Shown piece by piece: positions 51,538 to 62,339 of a stretch of 64,000 nucleotides of DNA. The position numbers were made by a program, and so were the translations under genes. A model generated the notes under the pieces. The model saw only the letters and a program-made list of their open reading frames with translations. It was not told where the DNA came from and searched no databases. Source of the stretch: Terrabacter aerolatus (lineage in GTDB: Bacteria; Actinomycetota; Actinomycetes; Actinomycetales; Dermatophilaceae); the NCBI RefSeq assembly GCF_007991735.1, contig NZ_BJYX01000001.1, positions 124,001 to 188,000 of the forward strand. Reading direction: 5' to 3'. The first letter of the stretch is position 1; each line of letters opens with the position of its first letter.

Positions 51538-52809
51538 TCAGAGGCCGGTCGCGACGAGATAGCCGCAGAGGCCGACGACGACCGTCGTGATGAGGGCCGC
51601 CACGGCCGTCGTGGCGCGGTGGTTGACGAGGACGCCCATGAGGTCGCGGTCGCGCGTGAAGAGCAGGAGCGGCACGAGCGTGCCCGGCAGCGCGAAGGAC
51701 AGCACGACCTGGCTCCACACGAGGGCGTCGGTGGCCTCGATGCCCAGCCCGAGGATGACGAGCGCCGGCACGACGGAGAGCAGGCGGCGCGGCAGCGGCG
51801 GGATGGGCCGGCGCCCGAAGCCCTGCATGACGACGTCACCGGTCTGGACCCCGACGAGCGTCGAGGCGAGCCCGGAGGCGAGCAGCGCGACGGCCAGCAT
51901 GGTCGCGACCACCTGGCCCGCACTGGCCGACAGCGCGGCATACGCCGTCTCGATGCTGGTCCCGGCCGCGGCGGGAAGGGCGGCCGAGAAGACGACGAGG
52001 CTGACGTTGGCGACCCCGGCCACGCTCATCGCGATGACGACGCTGCGCACCGTCCGCCGTCCCGCCCGCAGGCGCTCGGCCTGCCCGACCGCGGGCGAGC
52101 CGTCGTCGTGGCCCCGCGACGCCGCCGAGTGGAAGTGCAGCGCGTGCGGCATGACGGTGGCCCCGACGATGCCCACTGCGAGCAGCGCCGCCGACGAGTC
52201 GAGCGGTCTGGGCAGCACCGACCGCAGCAGGGCGACCCGGTCGACGTCGGCGACGAGCACCTGCCAGACGAGCGAGGCGATGATGACGACGAGCAGCACG
52301 AGGACGACGGAGTCGAAGTGGCTGCGGCCGCGCACCTTGAGCGCGAGCACGACGAGGCTGAAGAGGGTCACGCACACGGCGCCCGCCATGAGGGGCATCC
52401 CGAAGAGCAGCTTGAGGGCGATCGCGCCGCCGACGATCTCGGCGAGGTCGGTCATGACGACGACGAGCTCGGCCTGCGCCCACAGGAGCAGGCGGCCGGC
52501 GCCGGGGAAGCGCTGCGAGCTGTGCTCGGCGAGGCTCTTGCCCGTCGCCATGCCGAGCTTGGCCGCGAGGTACTGGATCACCATGGCCGAGCAGCTCGCG
52601 AAGACGACGACCCAGACGAGCGCGTAGCCGTGCTGGGCGCCGGACGTGATGTTGACGCCGAAGTTGCCGGGGTCGACGTAGGCGATCGCCGCGAGCAGCG
52701 CCGGCACGAGGGTGCGGGGCGCGCCCAGGGTCCCGCCGAGACCTCGGTCCGGCGACCGGTCGTCCACGCGCGGCGGCTGCGCCACTCGCTCACCCATGGG
52801 GGACAGCAT
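51538..52809 (-). CDS. mntH: Nramp-family divalent metal transporter
   Basis: A 423-residue transporter with about eleven helices. The metal-binding motif DPGN appears in helix 1 (AIAYVDPGNFGVNITSGAQH) and the helix 6 motif as VGATVMPHALHFHS. It imports Mn2+ and similar divalent ions with protons. ATG 52809 follows GGGAGG; ATG 52797 is an alternative. No Mn-responsive MntR or PmrR gene is adjacent. It is flanked by unrelated genes on the same strand. Confidence 0.92.
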   Translation of the reverse strand: MLSPMGERVAQPPRVDDRSPDRGLGGTLGAPRTLVPALLAAIAYVDPGNFGVNITSGAQHGYALVWVVVFASCSAMVIQYLAAKLGMATGKSLAEHSSQRFPGAGRLLLWAQAELVVVMTDLAEIVGGAIALKLLFGMPLMAGAVCVTLFSLVVLALKVRGRSHFDSVVLVLLVVIIASLVWQVLVADVDRVALLRSVLPRPLDSSAALLAVGIVGATVMPHALHFHSAASRGHDDGSPAVGQAERLRAGRRTVRSVVIAMSVAGVANVSLVVFSAALPAAAGTSIETAYAALSASAGQVVATMLAVALLASGLASTLVGVQTGDVVMQGFGRRPIPPLPRRLLSVVPALVILGLGIEATDALVWSQVVLSFALPGTLVPLLLFTRDRDLMGVLVNHRATTAVAALITTVVVGLCGYLVATGL

Positions 52810-52898
52810 CGAGCCTCCCGGGCGCGCGCGCCAACTCCCGTCCGGATCTCCCTCCGTCTCCGCCTGATCCTCCCCCGGTCGGGGTGGTCGCGCCCGGC

Positions 52899-54362
52899 TC
52901 AGCGGGCTCCGGCGATCCCGAGCAGGGCGGCGATGCCCAGCGCGCTGCGCGGGTCGTAGGCGGAGGTCCACAGCCCGCCGTGCACGGCGGCGTACGCCTC
53001 GTCCTGCCAGGCACTGGGCTGCGCGGGCGCGCCGGTGCGCAGGTCGTGGACGAGGAGGGCCGCCATGAGCGTGTTGGCCGTGCCGGGCTCGAAGACCTCG
53101 ATGCCGAAGCGGTGCGCGCCGGCGTAGGCGGCGGCGAGCGCGCGGTTCTTGACGACGGAGCGGGTGCGCGTGGGCGGGGCGACCTTGAACGACACGAGGC
53201 CGCCGTCGGCGCGGTAGGCCGTCGCCCGCCACCGCTGGAGCCGCTTGGCGAGCAGGTAGTTGGGTCCCTGCTGGAGCACGACGCTGTCGTTGATGCCGGG
53301 GTCCTGGCCGGGGACGTAGTTGCGGCGCAGGAGACGGCCGCCGCTGACGGTGCGCAGCGGGACGCGGAGGACCTTCGAGGTGCGCCGGTGGGCATAGCTG
53401 TCGACGGACCGCTCGACGGCTGCGCCCGGCACGGCGAAGACGTCGGTCGGCGTGGCGAGGAAGGCGAGGGCCACGTCCTCGTGGCCCCGGGACGCGGTGA
53501 CCTGCCGGGTCAGGGCGTCGACGGCCATCGAGACCCGGACGTTCGTCTCCCCGTCGGCGTAGACGTAGTTGCCGATCGCGATCGGCCCGTCGAGGTCGGT
53601 CACCCAGAGCGTCACGGCGCCGAGGTCGTGGAGGAGGTCGCCGCCGGCTCGCGCGGCGAGAGGCTCGTCACCGGCACGAACCGGTACGGTGACGGATCCC
53701 GCGAGTCGCCGCGTGTCGCCGATCAACCTGTCCCACAGGTCTTTTCGCGGGAGGTCCACGGCAGCGACGTCGGCGCCCCACCTGAGCAGGGACCGGAGCG
53801 GCCCCATCTCGGCGGCTGCGCCGAGCACGACGACCGTGCGGTCGGACAGGTCGAGCCAGTCGGGGTTGTCGATGACCCGGCCCACGGCCTCGGCGCACGT
53901 CGGCTCGACGGTGCCGGCCTCGACCCAGAGGTCGAGACGACGGCGCAGCGCGTCCCCTGAGAGGCGCTCCCCGGCATACGGCACCGAGAGGACCCGGTCG
54001 GGGGTGCCGTCGCCGCGGACGGTCTCGGAGCCGAGCGGCGAGCCACCCTCGTGGCCCGCGAAGGCGGCGTCGAGGGGATGGTCGCCGTCCGCGTCGGCCC
54101 AGGCCATGCGCCCGTGCAGGGACTCCAGCCCGTTGCGGGCGATCGCGAGCGACGCCCCGGGCGAAGTGAGGCCGGCCTCGACGAGCCGGCGGAAGTGCGG
54201 CAGGTAGCCCTGGCGCCAGTTCGTCTCCCGCCCCGCCGAGGCCGCGCCGACCGGGTCGACCGCACGCAGCGCGTCGGCGACGACGGCCCGCCCCGTGGCG
54301 GTCGTGCTGCGGCGTCCGGACGTCGGGTCGAGTGGGAAGACCACTCCGCGGGGGTCGCTCAT
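52899..54362 (-). CDS. Conserved protein with a Rossmann-like core, function unknown
   Basis: A 487-residue protein that I do not recognise. A putative nucleotide-binding segment reads VVVLGAAAEMGPLRSLLRWG followed by ADVAAVDLPRKDLWDRLIGD (about residues 155-195), a beta-alpha-beta pattern. Other conserved-looking stretches are WRQGYLPHFRRLVEAGLTSP and NYVPGQDPGINDSVVLQQGP. No membrane helix or signal peptide is visible. It is divergent from the DksA-like gene. The ATG at 54362 has AGGA upstream. Confidence 0.6.
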   Translation of the reverse strand: MSDPRGVVFPLDPTSGRRSTTATGRAVVADALRAVDPVGAASAGRETNWRQGYLPHFRRLVEAGLTSPGASLAIARNGLESLHGRMAWADADGDHPLDAAFAGHEGGSPLGSETVRGDGTPDRVLSVPYAGERLSGDALRRRLDLWVEAGTVEPTCAEAVGRVIDNPDWLDLSDRTVVVLGAAAEMGPLRSLLRWGADVAAVDLPRKDLWDRLIGDTRRLAGSVTVPVRAGDEPLAARAGGDLLHDLGAVTLWVTDLDGPIAIGNYVYADGETNVRVSMAVDALTRQVTASRGHEDVALAFLATPTDVFAVPGAAVERSVDSYAHRRTSKVLRVPLRTVSGGRLLRRNYVPGQDPGINDSVVLQQGPNYLLAKRLQRWRATAYRADGGLVSFKVAPPTRTRSVVKNRALAAAYAGAHRFGIEVFEPGTANTLMAALLVHDLRTGAPAQPSAWQDEAYAAVHGGLWTSAYDPRSALGIAALLGIAGAR

Positions 54363-54442
54363 GCGCCCATCCTGCCGGGTCGTGGCGGCTCTGCGGGTCA
54401 CCGCGGGACGTCGACGGTGGCGCCCTCGAGCCCGACCCGGGT

Positions 54443-54462
54443 GTGGTGCGCCACTGCACCAC
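54443..54462. promoter_or_regulatory. Inverted repeat in the divergent promoter of the DksA-like gene
   Basis: GTGGTGC-GCCACT-GCACCAC, perfect 7-bp arms, 34 bases before the DksA-like start and between it and the divergent 487-residue protein gene. It could be an operator for either. Confidence 0.45.
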
Positions 54463-54495
54463 GCCGTCCGGATCGAACCGGAGGACGATGGGGAC

Positions 54496-54858
54496 ATGAG
54501 AACCAAGACGGCCGCCCAGGCGGCAGAGCTGGCATCGGACCGCGCCAACGAGGTGGAGCGGATCGCTGGTCTGCGTCGGGAGTTCGCCGACGTCGTCGAG
54601 GCCTCGGAGGCCAACATCGCCGACGACGAGCACGACCCCGAGGGTTCGACGATCGCCTACGAACGCACCCAGATCGGCGCGCTCATCGAGCAGGCCGAGC
54701 GACACCTCGCCGAGATCGACGCCGCCCTCCAGCGCATCGCGGAAGGGGTCTACGGCCGGTGCGAGGTGTGCGGCGAGGACATCCCCGAGGACCGGCTGCG
54801 GGCCCGACCGACGGCTCGGACCTGCATCGACCACGCGGGGGCGGCCCTGCGCCGCTGA
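54496..54858 (+). CDS. DksA/TraR-type zinc-finger protein
   Basis: A 120-residue protein of the DksA/TraR family: an N-terminal coiled coil (residues ~10-80) and a C-terminal zinc finger with C89, C92 and C110; the fourth ligand is H113 (RTCIDHAG), where cysteine is usual. The coiled coil enters the RNA polymerase secondary channel in the family; short actinobacterial homologues are poorly studied. ATG 54496 follows GGAGGACGATGGGG. Confidence 0.85.
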   Translation: MRTKTAAQAAELASDRANEVERIAGLRREFADVVEASEANIADDEHDPEGSTIAYERTQIGALIEQAERHLAEIDAALQRIAEGVYGRCEVCGEDIPEDRLRARPTARTCIDHAGAALRR

Positions 54859-54900
54859 GGAGGCGCGCGGCCGGCCGGCCGGCGGCTCGCCCCTGAGCGC

Positions 54901-55509
54901 TCAGCTCAGTCCGGCTGCGATCCGGTCGAAGGCCTGGTCGATGTTGCGCTCGAGGCGACCGGCGCCGCCGTTCTGCTGGTGCTCGATGCACGCGCGCACG
55001 GCCGCGATGGCGAGGGCCACCGTGAGGCGCGGCTCCAGCGAGGCCCCGGGCAGCACGCCGAGACGGCGCTCGAGGGCCGCCGTCAGGGCGTTCTCGATGC
55101 GGATGTTGTTGCCGACGAGGGCGGGCGCGAGCGAGGGCTCGCCGAGCAGGATGCGCCGGCGCTTGGCGCGCAGGTCGCGGTCGACCGAGGTGGGCGCGAG
55201 CATGCCGGCGAGGATCCGCCGGAGGGACGCGAGCGGCGACTCGCCCTCGACGGGCGCCTCCAGCGACGCGGCATACGCCTCGAGCTCCTCGGCCGTCGTG
55301 CCGATGACGGCGGCCTCCTTCGAGGGGAAGTAGTTGAAGAAGGTGCGGGCGCTGACGCCGGCCCGGGCGGCGATCTCCTCGGTCGTCACGGCGGCGTAGC
55401 TCTTCTCCTCGACGAGGTCGAGGGCGGCGAGGTTGAGGGCGCGCCGGGTCTCCCGCTTCTTGCGCTCACGCAGGCCGCACGCCTCGTCGGTCAGCTGGTC
55501 CGTGCTCAT
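54901..55509 (-). CDS. TetR family transcriptional regulator
   Basis: A 202-residue repressor. The DNA-binding domain occupies residues ~20-65 (TRRALNLAALDLVEEKSYAA, VTTEEIAARAGVSARTFFNY, FPSKEAAVIG). The C-terminal half is a TetR_C-like ligand domain, diverged. It is divergent from the DHA2 exporter at 55584, with overlapping palindromes between them, the common arrangement for a drug-responsive repressor. Confidence 0.93.
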   Translation of the reverse strand: MSTDQLTDEACGLRERKKRETRRALNLAALDLVEEKSYAAVTTEEIAARAGVSARTFFNYFPSKEAAVIGTTAEELEAYAASLEAPVEGESPLASLRRILAGMLAPTSVDRDLRAKRRRILLGEPSLAPALVGNNIRIENALTAALERRLGVLPGASLEPRLTVALAIAAVRACIEHQQNGGAGRLERNIDQAFDRIAAGLS

Positions 55510-55538
55510 GCCCCCATGGTCGCACTTTCGATGCATGA

Positions 55539-57719
<2,181 letters not shown>

Positions 57720-57759
57720 CCGCATCCCGCCGTTCGACCGACCCCGTCCCGCGCTCCCC

Positions 57760-57780
57760 GGCCCCGGCCCAGCCGGGGCC
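57760..57780 (+). terminator. Terminator after the DHA2 exporter
   Basis: GGCCCCGGC-CCA-GCCGGGGCC, perfect 9-bp arms, 40 bases past the stop. Wider arms around it (CCGACC and GGTCGG) extend the stem imperfectly. Confidence 0.75.
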
Positions 57781-57810
57781 CCGCCGGGACGGTCGGTGCG
57801 GGGGATCCCA

Positions 57811-57825
57811 GCCACCCGGCATACG
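57811..57825. repeat. Single copy of the 15-mer, reverse orientation
   Basis: GCCACCCGGCATACG is the complement of the 15-mer seen at 30044 and 46907. It sits 9 bases before the SDR start codon, where it could overlap the promoter or ribosome-site region. Confidence 0.85.
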
Positions 57826-57833
57826 GTGGTGGG

Positions 57834-58655
57834 ATGACCAAAGTAGCCCTCGTCACCGGCGCGTCCTCCGGCATCGGCGAGTCCATCGCCGCCCACCTCG
57901 TCGAGTCCGGGTGGACGGTGTATGCCGTGGCCCGCCGGGTCGAGCGCATGGCCGCGCTCGAGGCCCGGGGCGTCATCCCGTTCGCCATGGACGTCACCGA
58001 CGACGCGTCGATGGTCGCCGGCATCGACCGCATCATCACCGAGCAGGGCCAGATCGACGCCCTCGTCAACAACGCCGGCTACGGCTCCTACGGACCCGTG
58101 GAGCACGTGCCGATCGACGAGGCGCGCCGGCAGTTCGAGGTCAACGTGTTCGGCCTGGCGCGGCTCACCCAGCTCGTCACGCCGCACATGCGCACCCGAC
58201 GCCGCGGACGGATCGTCAACATCTCCAGCATCGGCGGCAAGATCTACGAACCGCTGGGCGCGTGGTACCACGCCACGAAGTTCGCGGTCGAGGGCCTGAG
58301 CGACAGCCTGCGCATCGAGCTGGCGCCGTTCGGCATCGAGGTCGTCATCGTCGAGCCCGGTCCGATCATCTCCGAGTGGAACACCATCGCCCGCGAGAGC
58401 ATGGTCGAGCGGTCGGTCGGGACCGCCTACGAGCACCTGGCCCGCCGAATGGCCGTGATGTTCGAGCGCGTGGACACGCCCCGGATGAGCTCAGGGCCGG
58501 AGGCCGTCGCCGAGAAGGTCCTCAAGGCCCTCGAGTCCGCCAACCCGGCGGCCCGCTACCCCGCTGGCAAGGGAGCCCGGGCCATCGTCACGGCCCGCAA
58601 GATCCTGCCGGACCGAGCCATGGACCTGCTCATCCACCAGGCCTTCAAGGGCTGA
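57834..58655 (+). CDS. Short-chain dehydrogenase/reductase
   Basis: A 273-residue classical SDR. The NAD(P) motif is TGASSGIG (residues 8-15), NNAG at 79-82, and the catalytic residues are S131 or S132, Y145 and K149 (YHATK). The R33-R34 pair after beta-2 suggests NADPH. The substrate is not readable. Its last 11 bases overlap the convergent LysR gene. Confidence 0.92.
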   Translation: MTKVALVTGASSGIGESIAAHLVESGWTVYAVARRVERMAALEARGVIPFAMDVTDDASMVAGIDRIITEQGQIDALVNNAGYGSYGPVEHVPIDEARRQFEVNVFGLARLTQLVTPHMRTRRRGRIVNISSIGGKIYEPLGAWYHATKFAVEGLSDSLRIELAPFGIEVVIVEPGPIISEWNTIARESMVERSVGTAYEHLARRMAVMFERVDTPRMSSGPEAVAEKVLKALESANPAARYPAGKGARAIVTARKILPDRAMDLLIHQAFKG

Positions 58656-59556
58656 CCGAGGTATCGAGGCGTCGAGCCGTCGCGACGAGCTCGGCGGCCG
58701 GGCCGGTGAGGCGACGCGGTTCGCGCCACACCGCTCTCAGGCGTCGCGTCAGGGCGAGCCCCTCCACCTCGACGACCCGGAGGGTGCCGGCCGCGACCTG
58801 CTCGCGCACCGCGAGGACGCTGACGACGGCGGGACCGACGCCTGCGAGCACGCTCGCACGCACCGCCGCGCCGCTCGCCAGCTCGAGCAGGGGCTCGGCC
58901 CGCGGGAGGTCACGGAGCGCGTCGTCGAGCGTCGTGCGGGTGCCGGACCCGCTCTCACGGACGACGAGCGGCGTCGCGGCCAGCTCGTCCGGACGCAGGG
59001 GGCGGCGGCGCCGGGCCCAGGGATGGGCGGGGGTCACGACGACGACGAGGCGGTCCTGACCCACGGTGCAGCTGTGCAGGCCCCGCGGCACCGAGGGCGA
59101 CTCGACGAAGCCGACGTCGCACGCTCCGGTCTCCACCTGCTCGAAGACGGTCGTGGAGTTGTGCACGAGCAGGTGGATGCGCAGGCCCGGGCGGTGGCGC
59201 CGCAGCTCACCGAGCCAGGCCGGCACGAGGTGCTCGGCCACCGTCATGCTCGCACTGACCGCCAGCTCGTCCCGGCGCGCGCCCCTGAGGGCCTCCGCGG
59301 CATCGAGCAGGCGTCCGGCGTCGGCGAGCACCTCCCGCGCCCAGTGGACGAGCACGGTGCCCTGGGGCGTGAGCACCGAGCCGCGTGCTCCCCGCCGCAG
59401 CAACGTCACCCCGAGCTCACCCTCGAGCCGGCGCACGGCGCGGCTCGCGTTGGGCTGGGCCATGCACTCGCGACGCGCGGCCGCACCGAGACTGCCGAGG
59501 TCGTCGACACCGACGAGGAGGGCCAGCACGGCGAGGTCCGGCCACGAACGAGACAT
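58645..59556 (-). CDS. LysR family transcriptional regulator
   Basis: A 303-residue LysR-type regulator with a winged helix at residues ~5-65 (LGSLGAAARRECMAQPNASR, AVRRLEGELGVTLLRRGARG) and a two-lobed effector domain. It is divergent from a YeiH-type exporter gene, as CysL/YwfK-like and similar LysR genes often are, so it probably activates that gene. An inverted repeat lies between them. Its last codons overlap the SDR gene. Confidence 0.92.
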   Translation of the reverse strand: MSRSWPDLAVLALLVGVDDLGSLGAAARRECMAQPNASRAVRRLEGELGVTLLRRGARGSVLTPQGTVLVHWAREVLADAGRLLDAAEALRGARRDELAVSASMTVAEHLVPAWLGELRRHRPGLRIHLLVHNSTTVFEQVETGACDVGFVESPSVPRGLHSCTVGQDRLVVVVTPAHPWARRRRPLRPDELAATPLVVRESGSGTRTTLDDALRDLPRAEPLLELASGAAVRASVLAGVGPAVVSVLAVREQVAAGTLRVVEVEGLALTRRLRAVWREPRRLTGPAAELVATARRLDTSVSP

Positions 59557-59583
59557 GCCCTGAGCATATGAGCGATGGCATAC

Positions 59584-59602
59584 CCATATCAGCGAGATAT
59601 GG
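59584..59602. promoter_or_regulatory. LysR-box between lysR and yeiH-like genes
   Basis: CCATATC-AGCGA-GATATGG, perfect 7-bp arms with a 5-base centre, containing the T-N11-A core of LysR sites. It lies 28 bases from the LysR start and 57 from the transporter start; a second CATATG lies nearby at 59565. Confidence 0.72.
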
Positions 59603-59658
59603 AATCATGCAGGATCAGCGGCTACCGGGAGAGTGGTGGCAACGCGAGGCTGGTCACC

Positions 59659-60741
59659 ATGTCGAACTCCGTCAGCCCCCTGCTGTCCGACACCCCGACT
59701 CGGCGGGCCGTGGCGGCGCGCGCCGTGCCCGGCCTCGCGGTCGGCGCGGTGGTCGCCGCAGCAGCGCTCGGCCTCAACGCGTGGATCCCGACGGCCAGCC
59801 CGCTGCTCGTCGCCATCGTCGCCGGCGCCGCGGTCGCCAACACCGGTCGGCTGAGCCCGCGCCTCGAGCCGGGCCTCGCCGTCGCGTCGAGACGGCTGCT
59901 CCGCATCGGCGTCGCGCTGCTCGGGCTCCAGCTGGCGCTGAGCGACGTGCTCCGGCTCGGATGGGGCGTCATCTGCGTGGTCGTGGCGGTCGTCGCGTTC
60001 GGGATCGCCGGCGGCCTGTTCATGGGGCGCCGGCTCGGCCTGAGCCGGTCGCAGAGCCTGCTCATCGCCGGCGGCTTCTCGATCTGCGGCGCGGCCGCCG
60101 CTGCGGCGGTCGACGGCGTCATCGAGTCGGACGACGACGAGCTCGTGACGTCGGTCGCCCTCGTCGTGCTCTTCGGGACGGCCATGATCCCGCTCCTGCC
60201 GCTGCTCGCCGGCTGGATCGGGCTCGCGCCGGCACAGGCCGGGATGTGGGCCGGCGCGTCGATCCACGAGGTGGCCCAGGTCGTGGCGGCCTCGGGCGTC
60301 ATCGGCAGCGGCGCCCTCGCGGTGGCCGTCGTCGTCAAGCTCGGCCGGGTCCTGATGCTCGCCCCCGTGCTGGCCCTCGTCAGCCTCGCTGAGCGACGCC
60401 GCACGACCGGCGCGACCCGTGCGACCCGCTCGGACGACGGCACCGATCGTGACGGTGCACACGTGGAGCGCCGCGGAGGGCGTCCGCCGCTCGTGCCGCT
60501 CTTCGTGCTCGGCTTCGTCGCGCTCATGCTCGTGCGCAGCTCCGGGCTGGTGCCGAGCGCAGCCCTCTCGCTGGCCAAGGTCGCCGAGACCGCGCTGCTG
60601 ACCGTCGCCATGTTCGCCCTCGGCACCGGCGTCCGGGTCGGAGCGCTCCGACGGGTGGGCGGTCGGCCCTTCGCGCTCGCCGCCCTGACGACCGTCTGGG
60701 TGGCGGCGGTCTCGCTCGGCGGCATCCTCCTCGTCACCTGA
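59659..60741 (+). CDS. YeiH-family putative sulfate exporter
   Basis: A 360-residue membrane protein of the UPF0324/YeiH family (PF03601) with about ten helices. Characteristic stretches are LSPRLEPGLAVASRRLLRIG, VALLGLQLALSDVLRLGWG, GGFSICGAAAAAAV and GMWAGASIHEVAQVVAASGV. The family is linked to sulfonate or sulfate export in taurine-using bacteria, but function varies. ATG 59659 follows GAGG; earlier starts would run across the LysR site. Confidence 0.88.
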   Translation: MSNSVSPLLSDTPTRRAVAARAVPGLAVGAVVAAAALGLNAWIPTASPLLVAIVAGAAVANTGRLSPRLEPGLAVASRRLLRIGVALLGLQLALSDVLRLGWGVICVVVAVVAFGIAGGLFMGRRLGLSRSQSLLIAGGFSICGAAAAAAVDGVIESDDDELVTSVALVVLFGTAMIPLLPLLAGWIGLAPAQAGMWAGASIHEVAQVVAASGVIGSGALAVAVVVKLGRVLMLAPVLALVSLAERRRTTGATRATRSDDGTDRDGAHVERRGGRPPLVPLFVLGFVALMLVRSSGLVPSAALSLAKVAETALLTVAMFALGTGVRVGALRRVGGRPFALAALTTVWVAAVSLGGILLVT

Positions 60742-60753
60742 CCCACCGACCTG

Positions 60754-60867
60754 CACCGTCGAGAGGCCACGTCTGGCCGTGCCTCGACCGTCGAAAGGCC
60801 AGCCCTCCGGACGAGGGCCGGCCTTTCGACGGGTGGTCACGAGGCCGAACGTGGCCTCTCGACGGTG
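60754..60867. repeat. Nested inverted repeat between yeiH-like and E2 genes
   Basis: Outer arms CACCGTCGAGAGGCCACG (60754-60771) and CGTGGCCTCTCGACGGTG (60850-60867), 18 bp perfect, enclose CGTCGAAAGGCC (60789-60800) and GGCCTTTCGACG (60820-60831). The layout is the same as the element at 46745 and it too lies between convergent genes. Confidence 0.9.
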
Positions 60868-60878
60868 TGGGGGCGGGG

Positions 60879-62324
60879 TCAGCCCCAGACGAGGGCCTGG
60901 GCCGGGTCGGCCAGGATCGCGGCCAGGTCGGACAGGAAGCGGCTGCCGAGCTCGCCGTCGATGAGCCGGTGGTCGAAGCTGACCGCGAGCTGCGTGACGT
61001 GGCGGATCGCGATCTCGTCGTTGCCGTCGGCGTCGGTGACGACCCACGGCTGCTTGCGGATCGCACCGAAGCAGACGATCGCCGACTCACCCGGGTTGAT
61101 GATCGGGGTGCCGCTGTCGACGCCGAAGACGCCGACGTTGGTGATCGTCATCGTGCCGCCCGACATCTCGGCGGGCTGGGTGCGGCCCTCACGAGCCGTC
61201 GCCGTCAGCGCTCCGATGGCCTGCGCCAGCTCGAGCATCGTCATGGCGTGGGCGTCCTTGATGTTCGGGACGATCAGGCCACGCGGGGTCGCCGCGGCGA
61301 TGCCGAGGTTGACGTAGTTCTTCTGGACGATCTCCTGGTTGGCCTCGTCCCACGTCGCGTTCATGCCCGGGTTGCGCCGGACCGCGAGGACGAGCGCCTT
61401 GGCGAGCACGAGCAGCGGCGTGACCTTGACGTCCGTGAACTCGCGGCTGCCCTTGAGGCGGTCGACGAGCTCCATGGTCTTCGTGACGTCGATGGTGATC
61501 CACTCGGTGACGTGCGGCGCCGTGAAGGCCGAGCCGACCATCGCCTGCGCCGTCATCTTGCGGACGCCCTTGATCGGGATGCGCTCTTCGCGCTCCCCCG
61601 CCCCGAACGGCGTGCGGTATGCCGTGGGCGTCGTGATGCCGGCCGAGTCGCCTTGCACTGCAGCGCCGTTCACGGCCGACCCGGTGGCGTGGTTGGTGAC
61701 GTCGTCGCGGGTGATGATGCCGTCGGCGCCGGACGCGGTGACCGCGGCGAGGTCGATGCCGAGATCCTTGGCCAGCTTGCGCACGGGAGGCTTCGCCTTG
61801 GGTCGCCCGCCGACCGCTCCGGTGGAGGGCGCGACGGCTGTCGGGGACTCGACGCGGGCGGCCGGAGCCGACGGCTCGACGACCGGAGCGGCAGCAGCGA
61901 CCTGCTCGGTCTCGGTCGGGGCGGCAGCCACGGGAGCGGAGGCCATGCCCTTGCGGGCCCGACGCGCGGTGGCGCCGGCCTTGGCGCCGTAGCCGACGAG
62001 GATCGCCTCGGAGGCACCCTCGGACGGAGCGGCCTTCTCGCCCGGGATCGACGGGGCGGCCGCAGGTGCGTCGTCGCCGCCGAGGCCGTCGTCGATCGAG
62101 ATGATCGGCGTGCCGACGTCGATGGTCTGGCCGACCTCGACGAGCAGCTCCTTGACGGTGCCGGCCCACGGGATGGGCAGCTCGACGAGCGACTTGGCGG
62201 TCTCGATCTCGAGGACCATGTCGTTGACCTTGACGGTGTCGCCGGGCGAGACCTTCCACTCCACGATCTCGGCCTCGACGAGACCCTCACCGGGGTCGGG
62301 CAGGTTGAACGTCTTGATTGCCAT
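60879..62324 (-). CDS. 2-oxoacid dehydrogenase E2 acyltransferase
   Basis: A 481-residue dihydrolipoamide acyltransferase. One lipoyl domain at residues ~3-78 has the lipoyl lysine K44 (EIETAKSLVELP); an E3-binding domain lies near 172-210 (VRKLAKDLGIDLAAVTASGA); the catalytic domain ends with FDHRLIDGELGSRF, H452 and D456 active. It transfers the acyl group from E1 to CoA. The alpha-beta E1 next to it suggests branched-chain or similar 2-oxoacids rather than the homodimeric pyruvate E1 of actinobacteria. E3 is not in the window. Confidence 0.92.
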   Translation of the reverse strand: MAIKTFNLPDPGEGLVEAEIVEWKVSPGDTVKVNDMVLEIETAKSLVELPIPWAGTVKELLVEVGQTIDVGTPIISIDDGLGGDDAPAAAPSIPGEKAAPSEGASEAILVGYGAKAGATARRARKGMASAPVAAAPTETEQVAAAAPVVEPSAPAARVESPTAVAPSTGAVGGRPKAKPPVRKLAKDLGIDLAAVTASGADGIITRDDVTNHATGSAVNGAAVQGDSAGITTPTAYRTPFGAGEREERIPIKGVRKMTAQAMVGSAFTAPHVTEWITIDVTKTMELVDRLKGSREFTDVKVTPLLVLAKALVLAVRRNPGMNATWDEANQEIVQKNYVNLGIAAATPRGLIVPNIKDAHAMTMLELAQAIGALTATAREGRTQPAEMSGGTMTITNVGVFGVDSGTPIINPGESAIVCFGAIRKQPWVVTDADGNDEIAIRHVTQLAVSFDHRLIDGELGSRFLSDLAAILADPAQALVWG

Positions 62325-62339
62325 GTGTCGCAGCCCTTC

